Shown here one piece after another: positions 7,481-15,104 of a DNA stretch of 34,364 nt; within the stretch, counting starts at the first letter, position 1; each line of letters opens with the position of its first letter. The DNA is taken from positions 1 to 34,364 of the forward strand of contig CAJUKM010000009.1 in NCBI GenBank assembly GCA_910587535.1, in the 5' to 3' direction. The stretch comes from an uncultured Bacilli bacterium (GTDB taxonomy: Bacteria > Bacillota_I > Bacilli_A > RF39 > UBA660). A program made the position numbers and the translations under genes. The notes below the pieces were generated by a model. The model was not told the DNA's origin. It searched no databases and saw only the letters and a list, made by a program, of their open reading frames with translations.

Positions 7481-10003
7481 TTATTTTTTAAGATTATCTA
7501 ATTCTTCTTTTTCTTCTTTTAATTTTTTTCGTTCCGATTCGACTATTTCTTTTGGTGCTTTTGAAACATAGTTTTCGTTAGATAATAGTTTTTCTCTTCT
7601 CATAATAGAACTCTCTAATTCTTCTATTCGCTTCTCGAGAACATTTGCTTCGCTTTCTGTATCCTTATTATAATATAAAGTCATACTGTATTTTTTAAAT
7701 ACTACTTCATAAGAAGAATTATATTCAGAATTTTCTTCACGATTTTTTGATAATCTCAATAGGTTGTCTATGATAGTATAATTTTCATCTGTATTATTTT
7801 TGACATAGAAGTCCTTACCTACTTTATTTTCTAATTTAAAAGTTCTAAATATTTTTACGAATTCTAGCATTTCATCTAATTCGATCGTTTCAAAATCGAA
7901 GTTTTTATTGTACTCTGGATAGTTACTTATCATGATAGAATCTTCTTCTTTAAATGGAAGCATACTAAATATTTCTTCACTGACATAAGGCATGAGCGGA
8001 CTTATCATTTTTATGATAGATGTCAATACATAATAGAGGGTCGATTTTGTCGATATTTCGCTAGATGTAAATTTCGATATCTCGATATAGTTATCACAAA
8101 AATCATTCCAGATGAAATTGTAAAGACTAGATCCCGCATTGTTGAATTCGTACTTGTCCATATTTTTTCGAACATTTTTAATAGTCGTATTAAGTTTAGA
8201 TAAAATCCATCTATCTTCGAGTTTTAAATTTTCTAGACTATAATCTTCTTTTTTTAAGTCTTCGATGTTCGAAAGAACGAATCTGGATGCATTCCACAAT
8301 TTGTTTATAAAATTCCATGTACTTTTTACTTTATCTTCATCGTATTTAAGATCCATTCCTGCACTTACATCGGTTGTCAAGTAATATCTAAGTGCATCCG
8401 CACCATAATTATCTATGACATCCATCGGATCGACACCATTACCGAGACTCTTGCTCATCTTTCTTCCTTGTTTATCTCTTATAAGACCGTGGATTAAGCA
8501 ATCTTTAAATGGGCGTTTATCGGTGAAGTGTAGGCCTTGAAAGGTCATCCTATTTACCCAAAAAGGTATTATATCGTAGCCCGTGACTAGGACGTCATTA
8601 GGATAATATCTCTCTAGAAGTTCGGTTTCATTAGGCCAGCCAAGAGTCGAAAAAGGCCATAAAGCACTAGAGAACCAAGTATCCAATACGTCTTCGTCTT
8701 GAGTCCATCCGTCTCCTTCGGGAGCTTCCATTCCGACGTATATTTGATCGCCTTTATACCAAGCTGGTATTCGATGTCCCCACCATAGTTGTCTAGAGAT
8801 ACACCAGTCGTATGTTATTTCCATCCAGTGATTCATGATTTTCTCGAATCTTGGCGGATAAAATTCTACTTTAGTATCTTTATTTTTTTGGTTTTCTAAA
8901 ACTCTATCCGCTAATGGTCTCATCTTGACGAACCACTGTTTTGATAAGTAAGGCTCGACCATGACGTCCGTTCTTTCTGAATGTCCTACATTATGAGTTA
9001 TCTCTTCTATTTCTAATAATAAGTCTTTTTCTTTTAGTTCTTCTACTACCTGTTTTCGACATTCGAATCTGTCCATTCCAGCATATTTGCCAGTTATTTC
9101 ATTCATAGTTCCGTTTGGATTCATGATTACTATTCTGTCTAAGTCGTGTCTATTTCCAACTTCGAAGTCGTTTGGATCGTGAGCAGGAGTAATCTTTACT
9201 ACTCCAGTACCGAATTCCATATCGGCATGCTCATCACCTATGATCGGAATTTTCTTGTCCATTATAGGAAGGATTGCATTTTTACCTATCAAGTGTTTAT
9301 ATCTATCGTCGTTTGGATTTACGGCAACTGCTGTATCTCCGAATAGTGTTTCAGGTCTAGTAGTTGCAACTTCTAAATATTCATCCGTTTCTTCGATAAA
9401 ATATTTGATGTGGTAAAAAGCTCCTTTGACATCCTTATATATGACTTCTTCGTTAGAAAGTGCCGTCATAGCCTCAGGATCCCAGTTGATAATCCTCTCT
9501 CCGCGATATATAAGTCCTTCATTATAAAGTCTGACAAAGACCTCTCTTACTGCCTTTGATAGTCCTTCATCGAGAGTAAATCTTTCTTTGGTATAATCTA
9601 GAGAAAGACCTAGTTTTGCCCATTGATTATGTATGTTTTCGGCATATTCTTCTTTCCATTTCCAAGCACATTCGAGCCATTTTTCTCTTTCCATGCTTCT
9701 AGGATCGATTCCTTCGCTTTTCAATTTTTTGTCTACTTTTGCTTGTGTAGCAATTCCAGCGTGATCCATTCCTGGGAGCCATAGCGCGTCGAATCCACAC
9801 ATTCTTTTATAACGAATGATTATATCTTGTATAGTAGTATCCCACGCGTGCCCTAAGTGTAGGACTCCTGTAACATTTGGAGGAGGAATGACTATACAAA
9901 ATGGTTTTTTATTTATATCTCCCGATTTAAAGTAACCAGATTCCTTCCAACTAGCATATTTCCCCTCTTCAACTTTTTTGTGATCATATTTAGTATCTAA
10001 CAT
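7481..10003 (-). CDS. valS: valine-tRNA ligase
   Basis: 840 residues, class I synthetase charging tRNA-Val. PPPNVTGVLHLGH with HLGH at 49-52 and KMSKS at 515-519 are the two ATP-binding signatures. The inserted editing domain is recognisable by TTRPETLFGDTAVAVNP. The protein ends in a highly charged C-terminal coiled coil (from about residue 785), the tRNA-binding arm typical of ValRS. It is somewhat shorter than the 880 residues common in Bacilli, with no sign of damage. Its start overlaps the end of the HD-domain gene by seven bases, so both are read from the same T-box-controlled transcript. The terminator at 7429-7469 closes the operon. Confidence 0.98.
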   Translation of the reverse strand: MLDTKYDHKKVEEGKYASWKESGYFKSGDINKKPFCIVIPPPNVTGVLHLGHAWDTTIQDIIIRYKRMCGFDALWLPGMDHAGIATQAKVDKKLKSEGIDPRSMEREKWLECAWKWKEEYAENIHNQWAKLGLSLDYTKERFTLDEGLSKAVREVFVRLYNEGLIYRGERIINWDPEAMTALSNEEVIYKDVKGAFYHIKYFIEETDEYLEVATTRPETLFGDTAVAVNPNDDRYKHLIGKNAILPIMDKKIPIIGDEHADMEFGTGVVKITPAHDPNDFEVGNRHDLDRIVIMNPNGTMNEITGKYAGMDRFECRKQVVEELKEKDLLLEIEEITHNVGHSERTDVMVEPYLSKQWFVKMRPLADRVLENQKNKDTKVEFYPPRFEKIMNHWMEITYDWCISRQLWWGHRIPAWYKGDQIYVGMEAPEGDGWTQDEDVLDTWFSSALWPFSTLGWPNETELLERYYPNDVLVTGYDIIPFWVNRMTFQGLHFTDKRPFKDCLIHGLIRDKQGRKMSKSLGNGVDPMDVIDNYGADALRYYLTTDVSAGMDLKYDEDKVKSTWNFINKLWNASRFVLSNIEDLKKEDYSLENLKLEDRWILSKLNTTIKNVRKNMDKYEFNNAGSSLYNFIWNDFCDNYIEISKFTSSEISTKSTLYYVLTSIIKMISPLMPYVSEEIFSMLPFKEEDSIMISNYPEYNKNFDFETIELDEMLEFVKIFRTFKLENKVGKDFYVKNNTDENYTIIDNLLRLSKNREENSEYNSSYEVVFKKYSMTLYYNKDTESEANVLEKRIEELESSIMRREKLLSNENYVSKAPKEIVESERKKLKEEKEELDNLKK

Positions 10004-10725
10004 TCTCTATCTATCCTTTCTTCTAAATAATCGAGTACTTCTTGATAAATGTCATCAAAAAGATTTGAATTTCTCACTCGATCATAATAGTCTTTCAAAT
10101 GATCTCTAAACGGTTTTAACGCTATCGCATAATTGATATCGAATCCATAAGCAAATCTCGTTGCGATTATATCTGCATTGGTTGCTACTTCATACTTTTT
10201 AACTGGCCTATGCTCTTTAATCGCCTCAATAACGCTCGGTGAAACATATGGTTCGTCTATTTCTTCGATTTCCTTTTTTAGGGGTCCTAGTTGATACATT
10301 ATATCTATTTTATCGACATCTCTAACCAGTTTAGCAAACTTCTTTTTCTTTTCATCAGAAGTAGATTCTATTTTAAGTCTATTGTGGTTTTCTATTGCAA
10401 ATGAAATTAATGGATATAAATTTTCATCAGTTTCAAAATCACTTATAAGTCCATCTTCAAATAATATTTTTACTCCAACTTTACCATGATCGAATTCGCT
10501 AACTGGTTTTAAGCTTCCATATTTTCTTATCTGTTCGAATCTTCCTATATCGTGAAGCAATCCGATTTTGCTTGCGAGTTCGACTTCCCTTTTTTCTAGT
10601 CCTAATTGTTCTGCAAGGAATTTAGAATTTTCACAAACTCTCAATGAATGCTCTAGTTTTAAAACGACTAATTCTTTATTTTCAGTATCATAGTTAGAAA
10701 CATAATTTAAAAAGTTTTCTATCAT
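9997..10725 (-). CDS. HD-domain phosphohydrolase in the valS operon
   Basis: 242 residues. Metal-binding residues of an HD domain are visible: His26 (LEHSLRV), His58-Asp59 (LLHDIGR), His79 (EFDHG), a downstream ENHNR, and the final Asp in VRDVDKIDIMY. Such enzymes cleave phosphomonoesters or phosphodiesters of nucleotides; the substrate here cannot be read. I chose the ATG at 10723-10725, which has AAAGGAGAG upstream, over an in-frame ATG at 10743 with no site. It is the first gene after the valine T-box and overlaps valS by seven bases, so its level should rise when tRNA-Val is uncharged. That placement is unusual and hints at a role in translation stress or nucleotide turnover (inference). 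Confidence 0.85.
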   Translation of the reverse strand: MIENFLNYVSNYDTENKELVVLKLEHSLRVCENSKFLAEQLGLEKREVELASKIGLLHDIGRFEQIRKYGSLKPVSEFDHGKVGVKILFEDGLISDFETDENLYPLISFAIENHNRLKIESTSDEKKKKFAKLVRDVDKIDIMYQLGPLKKEIEEIDEPYVSPSVIEAIKEHRPVKKYEVATNADIIATRFAYGFDINYAIALKPFRDHLKDYYDRVRNSNLFDDIYQEVLDYLEERIDREC

Positions 10726-10744
10726 AAAATCTCTCCTTTGCATT

Positions 10745-10955
10745 AAAAAAAGTTATAATGCAAAGGGCGAATTTATATTTCGCGGTACCACCTAAGCTTT
10801 ATAACTTATACAGTTAACTCTATTTTTCATTTAACGCATGAACTACGATTTTTCTCCTCTTTCAACCTTCGAAGAATTCAAATTATCGACTTTCACCAGG
10901 TGTCGACTCTCTAAAAATTGAATTTCCTGTACTCCTAAAGTATCAACGAAAACTA
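10745..10955 (-). promoter_or_regulatory. T-box riboswitch leader, valine specifier
   Basis: The conserved T-box AGGTGGTACCGCG lies at 10781-10793 (minus; one G shorter than the usual AGGGTGG form). Stem I carries AGTA at 10930-10933 and GAA at 10868-10870, the two sides of the specifier-loop turn. After GAA and one base comes GTT (10864-10866), a valine codon, in the same register as the glycine codon in the well-studied glyQS leader. A terminator arm AAGTTATAA pairs with TTATAACTT, followed by T7 at 10745-10751. Uncharged tRNA-Val should favour the antiterminator and expression of the HD gene and valS. The leader's 5' end is estimated from the promoter. Confidence 0.93.
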
Positions 10956-10960
10956 AATAG

Positions 10961-10989
10961 ATTATACTATAAAACACTTGCTCACGCAA
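10961..10989 (-). promoter_or_regulatory. sigma-A promoter of the T-box/valS operon
   Basis: Minus strand: TTGCGT (10984-10989), a 17-base spacer, then a perfect TATAAT (10961-10966). It starts nine bases after the stop of the upstream regulator gene. Confidence 0.75.
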
Positions 10990-10997
10990 TACCATTT

Positions 10998-12263
10998 TTA
11001 TTCTTTTGGTGTGATCGAATATGGACTTCTAGAAGTTTTCTTTTTTGAAATTTCTTCATATATGTCTTCAGCTGTTAAGTCCATATTTAAAATAATACCT
11101 AATCCTTTTAACGAACTATAAAAGCTAAAGTCCTTGAAGGCGATGTCAGAGATGATCAGATCTATTATGATATCTAAATATTTTGATTTGCCTTGTTTAT
11201 CTAAATATTCTCTAAGTGCATTTCTGTTAGTTTCTTGAGAGTCAGATGAGAATGAATAGCACGTCTTATAAAACGCGATTATAGCTTCGACTGGTAAACA
11301 TATAAATATCTCTTCGTCTTCTCTATTTGTGTCTATAAAATCTAACATATCGGTTATTAACTCTAATAATTGACATACGATTTCTCTTTCAACTTTGCAC
11401 AATTTGAAATTTCTTTGTGCTAAACTAAAATGTTTCTTCTTCTTTTTTCCTCCATTAAAGATTTGCATTGCACAGTCAAACTGACCACTCATGATGCTTT
11501 CTTCTCTTGTACGAGACGACATTTCCCTTTTTTGGGAAATCACTCTAAAATCTCTAATTGACATACAAATATATAAAAGATTTAAAATCGTCTGTTCTTC
11601 ACAATTTAATATTCTTCTCGTTGCACGCGACTCTAAAAAACTAATAGCTTCGAAATAGTTTTGAGAAAATATAAGCGTAATCATTTTTCTCGCGTTTACT
11701 TTATATCCATATAAGGCGTGATATAAAAGGACTCTCATCGTTTGATTATGTGGCGTATCTTGATTTTCCATCCGCATTATTTCGATATGAAACTGGTCTT
11801 TAGCGTATTCGATATCACCTGCTAATATGTGTTTGATCGTATTATAATATGCATCGTTCTTGTCTACTAAATCTTCTATTTTAAAGCTTTTAACTCTTTT
11901 AGCTAAATCTAAAGGTAAATCTACTATGAAAGACAACATCAGTAAATATATATTGTATTTTTTATTAGGTAAATTCCCATTTTGTCTAGACTCTACTATC
12001 ATTCTTAGAGCTTCATCGAAATTTTTTGAATTCAATTTTTGTAAAAAAGAGAGCAAAAATTGGGTCTGTTTCACTTCTGCTATTTTATTTTTGCTAAGTT
12101 CATATGTTCCTCGAGAAGCTGTTCTTTCTATGATATTATCGTTTAATAAACGCGTAATCTCCGAGGATGATAAAAAATAACTGGAGTTTAATTCATCGGT
12201 TGTAAATATTCTACCATCAATGCCGTTTTTACATAATTGTGAAACTTTTTCTTTATAAAGCAT
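10998..12263 (-). CDS. winged-helix regulator-like protein with helical-repeat C-terminus, unrecognised family
   Basis: 421 residues. The first 65 or so resemble a winged-helix domain of the kind at the N-terminus of AbiEi-type antitoxins: a helix, then FLSSSEITRLLNDNIIERT, then the RGTYEL wing. The rest is mostly alpha-helical, with a TPR-like feel (repeated short helices rich in Leu, Tyr and Ala), and has a lysine run (GGKKKKKHF). No enzyme motif is seen. The ATG at 12261-12263 is preceded by AAAAAGGGG at a proper distance; a longer frame to 12302 would run over the promoter. It stands alone with its own sigma-A-like promoter and no visible terminator before the valS T-box promoter, so read-through into that leader is possible. 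No toxin partner is adjacent. Function is unknown. Confidence 0.75.
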   Translation of the reverse strand: MLYKEKVSQLCKNGIDGRIFTTDELNSSYFLSSSEITRLLNDNIIERTASRGTYELSKNKIAEVKQTQFLLSFLQKLNSKNFDEALRMIVESRQNGNLPNKKYNIYLLMLSFIVDLPLDLAKRVKSFKIEDLVDKNDAYYNTIKHILAGDIEYAKDQFHIEIMRMENQDTPHNQTMRVLLYHALYGYKVNARKMITLIFSQNYFEAISFLESRATRRILNCEEQTILNLLYICMSIRDFRVISQKREMSSRTREESIMSGQFDCAMQIFNGGKKKKKHFSLAQRNFKLCKVEREIVCQLLELITDMLDFIDTNREDEEIFICLPVEAIIAFYKTCYSFSSDSQETNRNALREYLDKQGKSKYLDIIIDLIISDIAFKDFSFYSSLKGLGIILNMDLTAEDIYEEISKKKTSRSPYSITPKE

Positions 12264-12292
12264 ACAGAATTCCCCTTTTTTAATGATTTCAT

Positions 12293-12321
12293 ATATTATC
12301 ACACGTCTAGAGAAAATGCAA
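12293..12321 (-). promoter_or_regulatory. sigma-A-like promoter of the 421-residue regulator
   Basis: Minus strand: TTGCAT (12316-12321), a 17-base spacer, then TAATAT (12293-12298). It lies about 30 bases before the ATG. Confidence 0.55.
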
Positions 12322-12363
12322 ATCTAATCTTCATCTGGTCAAAACGATTATTTTGTAAAAAGA

Positions 12364-12389
12364 AAACACTTCATTTTTTTGAAGAGTTT
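12364..12389 (-). terminator. terminator of the tyrS-miaA operon
   Basis: Minus strand: AAACTCTTCA pairs with TGAAGTGTTT (one T-T mismatch), followed by a TCTTTTT tract. It lies just past the miaA stop. Confidence 0.75.
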
Positions 12390-12393
12390 CTTA

Positions 12394-13260
12394 TTAATCA
12401 TTATTTGATATTTTACAATCTATATGTTTTACGACCTCATCGATAGTATTATTGAAATTTGCATAATCCACTTCAAACCAGTCTATTTTCATCTGATATT
12501 TAAACCATATATATTGCCTTTTCGCATAATTTCTACATTTTTGTTGCATCAGTCTTATAGATTCTTCTAAAGTTACTAAGCCTTTTAGATATATGACAAT
12601 TTCTTTGTAGCAGATTCCAGTTCTCATGGCTTTTGTATAACCGTATTTATCGTATAAGTTTTTGACCTCTTGTAACAGCCCCTGTTCCATCATTTCTTCT
12701 ACTCTTTTATCTAATCTTTCATAAAGAATTTCTCTTTTGGTTGTCAGCCCTATGAAATAGACATCATCGTATAGTAAAATGTCTTTTCGATTGTTATTTC
12801 CAGAAGAGTTCAATCTTGAAATCAATCTTCTTCTATTGTTTACATGAACTCCTTCAGCCATTCCTTTTTGTTCTAGCATTTTTAAAAGTTCTTCATTTGT
12901 AAATTGTTCGAATTCTAAAGAGTTTTCTCTCTCTTCAAATTCATAATCGTACAGCCCTGCTTTTAAATATAACCCTGTTCCTCCTACTAAAATTACGTTA
13001 CCTTTATTCTTATCTAATATATCTCTTAGATCTTTCTGATAATCGTATACAGTATAATTTTCTTTTGGAGAAACTATGTCAAAAAGATAATGAGGTTTTC
13101 CTAAATCTTCGTCTTTTGTATATTTAGCTGTACCTATATTCATCTCTTTATATACTTGCATAGCATCACAGTTGACAACTATTGCATCATATTTTAGAGA
13201 TAATTCTTCTGAGAGTTTAGTTTTGCCTACTCCTGTAGGCCCTACTACGCATAATATCAT
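12394..13260 (-). CDS. miaA: tRNA dimethylallyltransferase
   Basis: 288 residues. MiaA transfers a dimethylallyl group to A37 of tRNAs that read codons starting with U, including tRNA-Tyr, which fits its place behind tyrS. Visible motifs are the P-loop GPTGVGKT at 7-14, DAMQVYKEMNIGTAK, GGTGLYLKA, and the late YAKRQYIWFK segment that contacts the tRNA. The chain is slightly shorter than the usual 300-315. The start is one base after the tyrS stop, so it is translated from the same message. The following terminator shows that hfq, a common neighbour elsewhere, is not part of the unit. Confidence 0.96.
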   Translation of the reverse strand: MILCVVGPTGVGKTKLSEELSLKYDAIVVNCDAMQVYKEMNIGTAKYTKDEDLGKPHYLFDIVSPKENYTVYDYQKDLRDILDKNKGNVILVGGTGLYLKAGLYDYEFEERENSLEFEQFTNEELLKMLEQKGMAEGVHVNNRRRLISRLNSSGNNNRKDILLYDDVYFIGLTTKREILYERLDKRVEEMMEQGLLQEVKNLYDKYGYTKAMRTGICYKEIVIYLKGLVTLEESIRLMQQKCRNYAKRQYIWFKYQMKIDWFEVDYANFNNTIDEVVKHIDCKISNND

Positions 13261-13261
13261 A

Positions 13262-14443
13262 CTATTTTAAAGTAACCTTTTTAAAGATTTTCTTCCCCTT
13301 TTTGATAATTATTTCCTTTTTATTTATTGTAAATTTTGGATCTACAATTTTTTCATCGTCGACGCTTATACCGCCTTGTTCCACAAGACGTTTTGCTTCA
13401 GATTTTGACGATGCAAATTCTGTGTCTACTAAAATATCTAGAATATTTGCTCCTACTTTTAAAGTTGAATCGACTACAGGCATGTTTTCGTTTTTTCCAC
13501 TAAATATATCTTCGCTCATCTTTTTAGCATTTTCAGCTTCTTCTTCTCCGTGAACGAATTTAGTTACTTCGTAAGCCAAAGCTTTATGTGCTTCACGTAG
13601 TTCAGGATGTTCTCTATGTTTTTTCTCTAAATCTTCTATTTCTTCTCTACTCAAGAAAGTAAAGCGTTTAAGATAGTCTATGACCATTTCGTCTTCCGAA
13701 TTTATAAAGAATTGATAAAATTCGTAAGGAGTAGTTTTCTCTTTATCTAACCAAATTGCCTTTCCTTCACTTTTACCGAATTTAGTTCCGTCTTTTTTTG
13801 TGACAAGAGGCATGGTGAACGCATAGGCTTCCTTACCCAATTTTTTTCTAATAAGATCTACTCCTGCAGTGATATTTCCCCATTGATCCTGTCCTGCTAC
13901 TTGCATGATACAATTTTTGTTTTGGTATAGAACACAGAAATCCATCGCTTGCATTATCTGATATGAAAACTCGGTGTAGGTAATTCCCTCATCTAGTCTT
14001 CGTTTGACGATATCTTTGTTGATCATATAATTGACATTGAAGTATTTACCATAGTCTCTTAGGAAAGTAATAAAGTCGACATCTTTACTCCAATCGTAAT
14101 TGTTCACAAATTCAAAGTTACCGAAAAGGCTTTTAACCTGTTCTGTTAGACAATCGACATTCGATTTTACAAGATCATATGAAATGGTGTCTCTTTCTTT
14201 TGATGGTCTAGGATCTCCTACTAATCCAGTTGCGCCTCCTACTAAAATTATTGGATGATGTCCGTGGCTTGCAAGTCTTTTGCATATTAAGAAACTGGAT
14301 AGATGACCGATATGTAGAGAATCACCTGTCGGATCTGTTCCTATATAAAATGTTACTTCTCCTTCATTTAAAAGTTTTTCTATCTCTGGACTTGTCATAT
14401 CTTTTATCAGTCCACGCCATTTAAGCTCTTCGAATAAAGTCAT
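13262..14443 (-). CDS. tyrS: tyrosine-tRNA ligase
   Basis: 393 residues, class I synthetase. HIGH occurs at 44-47 (SLHIGHLSS) and the second signature is KFGKS at 221-225, the form usual for this TyrRS branch. The tyrosine-binding stretch YQIMQAMDF and GQDQWGNI are present. The last 65 or so residues form an S4 RNA-binding domain (ILVDTEFASSKSEAKRLVEQ). The ATG at 14441-14443 has AAGAGAGGAAAAG upstream. It is driven by a perfect TTGACA-N17-TATAAT promoter at 14474-14502, with no T-box, unlike valS in the same window and unlike many Firmicute tyrS genes. miaA follows in the same operon. Confidence 0.97.
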   Translation of the reverse strand: MTLFEELKWRGLIKDMTSPEIEKLLNEGEVTFYIGTDPTGDSLHIGHLSSFLICKRLASHGHHPIILVGGATGLVGDPRPSKERDTISYDLVKSNVDCLTEQVKSLFGNFEFVNNYDWSKDVDFITFLRDYGKYFNVNYMINKDIVKRRLDEGITYTEFSYQIMQAMDFCVLYQNKNCIMQVAGQDQWGNITAGVDLIRKKLGKEAYAFTMPLVTKKDGTKFGKSEGKAIWLDKEKTTPYEFYQFFINSEDEMVIDYLKRFTFLSREEIEDLEKKHREHPELREAHKALAYEVTKFVHGEEEAENAKKMSEDIFSGKNENMPVVDSTLKVGANILDILVDTEFASSKSEAKRLVEQGGISVDDEKIVDPKFTINKKEIIIKKGKKIFKKVTLK

Positions 14444-14473
14444 GTTTCTTTTCCTCTCTTTTTTGTTATTTTA

Positions 14474-14502
14474 ATTATATGTTATTTAAATATCAATGTC
14501 AA
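14474..14502 (-). promoter_or_regulatory. perfect sigma-A promoter of tyrS-miaA
   Basis: Minus strand: TTGACA (14497-14502), exactly 17 bases, then TATAAT (14474-14479). The first two bases of the -35 are also the last T residues of the preceding terminator tract. Confidence 0.92.
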
Positions 14503-14538
14503 AAAAAAGAAGAAAGCAACTTAATTATATACTTTCTT
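14501..14538 (-). terminator. terminator upstream of tyrS, ending an unidentified minus-strand transcript
   Basis: Minus strand: AAGAAAG (14532-14538) pairs with CTTTCTT (14510-14516) around a 15-base loop, followed by C and T8 (14501-14508). No long gene precedes it on this strand, which suggests a small RNA or leader transcript. The stem is short, so the assignment is moderate. Confidence 0.55.
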
Positions 14539-14596
14539 TGTAAGGATAGTCGACCGATACCATAATTCTTCTTAAAATCAAAGTCATAGCTTGCAT
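14525..14596 (-). CDS. possible 23-residue leader peptide or small protein
   Basis: ATG at 14594-14596, stop TAA at 14525-14527. The peptide starts MQAMTLILRR and ends VDYPYKESI, with two Tyr codons close to the stop. The last codons overlap the 5' arm of the terminator at 14501-14538, the arrangement seen in attenuator leaders. The ribosome site is weak (GAGAG nine bases upstream) and no strong promoter is seen; TATACT in the 14660s is a candidate -10. The open frame continues 12 codons upstream of the ATG without another usual start. It may be an attenuator for tyrS, a small protein, or chance. Confidence 0.25.
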   Translation of the reverse strand: MQAMTLILRRIMVSVDYPYKESI

Positions 14597-14710
14597 GTAA
14601 AAATTCTCTCTTTCATTAGCTTGTCTTTTTTAGGCTTACTCTATTATGACAAGTATAACAAACATAGAAAGATTATTCTACTATTTTAACTTTTAACTTA
14701 TAAAAGGTTA
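14597..14710. other. rest of the tyrS/yjcZ divergent intergenic region
   Basis: Together with the leader, terminator and promoters on either side, this fills the 320 bases between tyrS and the YjcZ-like gene. It is A+T-rich and holds a CTTGTC/GACAAG inverted repeat (14620-14653). No gene or known RNA family was recognised here. Confidence 0.4.
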
Positions 14711-14738
14711 ACAAATTATTCACTATTGCCATAGATTA
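14711..14738 (+). promoter_or_regulatory. sigma-K-type promoter of the YjcZ-like gene
   Basis: AC at 14711-14712, 17 bases, then CATAGATTA at 14730-14738, matching AC-N16/17-CATANNNTA. The 13 bases from 14730 are identical to those in the CotZ-like promoter. Confidence 0.75.
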
Positions 14739-14763
14739 TATTAGGAGTTAGGAGGTTATATTT

Positions 14764-14985
14764 ATGTATTATTACGGATATAATAACGGTTACGCAAGTG
14801 GAAATCCTGGTTATTATCAGAATCCATGCTGCTGTAACAATAACGGTTTTGTAGGTTATACACAAGGCGGATACGGTTTCGGTGCAGCTCTTTGGATAGT
14901 ACTTTTCGTCCTTCTTGTAATCATAATAGGAGCTGGCTGGACTTTCGGCGGTTATAACAACAACAATTCTGGACCAAGACGTTAA
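14764..14985 (+). CDS. YjcZ-like sporulation membrane peptide
   Basis: 73 residues. The N-terminal half is rich in Gly, Tyr and Asn with a CCC cluster at 22-24. A GYGFGAALW entry leads into one hydrophobic helix at about 41-60 and a short polar tail with NNNN. This is the layout of the small YjcZ/SSURF-type proteins of Firmicutes spores. The ribosome site GGAGG (14751-14755) is strong and the upstream promoter has the sigma-K form, which supports late mother-cell expression. A strong terminator follows directly, so it is monocistronic and separate from sigK 120 bases downstream. The family call rests on composition and context; the molecular role is unknown. Confidence 0.75.
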   Translation: MYYYGYNNGYASGNPGYYQNPCCCNNNGFVGYTQGGYGFGAALWIVLFVLLVIIIGAGWTFGGYNNNNSGPRR

Positions 14986-14992
14986 AAGAATG

Positions 14993-15023
14993 CTGTTAGA
15001 GGAATTTCCTCTAGCAGTTTTTT
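14993..15023 (+). terminator. terminator of the YjcZ-like gene
   Basis: CTGTTAGAGG pairs with CCTCTAGCAG (14993-15017, one G-U pair) around AATTT, followed by T6 at 15018-15023. Confidence 0.92.
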
Positions 15024-15104
15024 GTAATGTTTTATAAAAAATAATAAAATGTCAGTTTTTAAATCGCTATATCATTAATATGATTTAATAAAGGTGAAGT
15101 AAAA

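Noticed and set aside
13769..13783. Degenerate KMSKS in tyrS
   Set aside because: KFGKS is the normal form in this TyrRS branch.
14444..14763. T-box leader for tyrS
   Set aside because: No GGTGGNACCGCG-type element occurs; tyrS has a perfect sigma-A promoter right before it instead.
15024..15104. Sigma-E or sigma-K promoter for sigK
   Set aside because: CATTAATAT near 15073 does not fit CATANNNTA or the sigma-E pattern, and no suitable -35 accompanies it.
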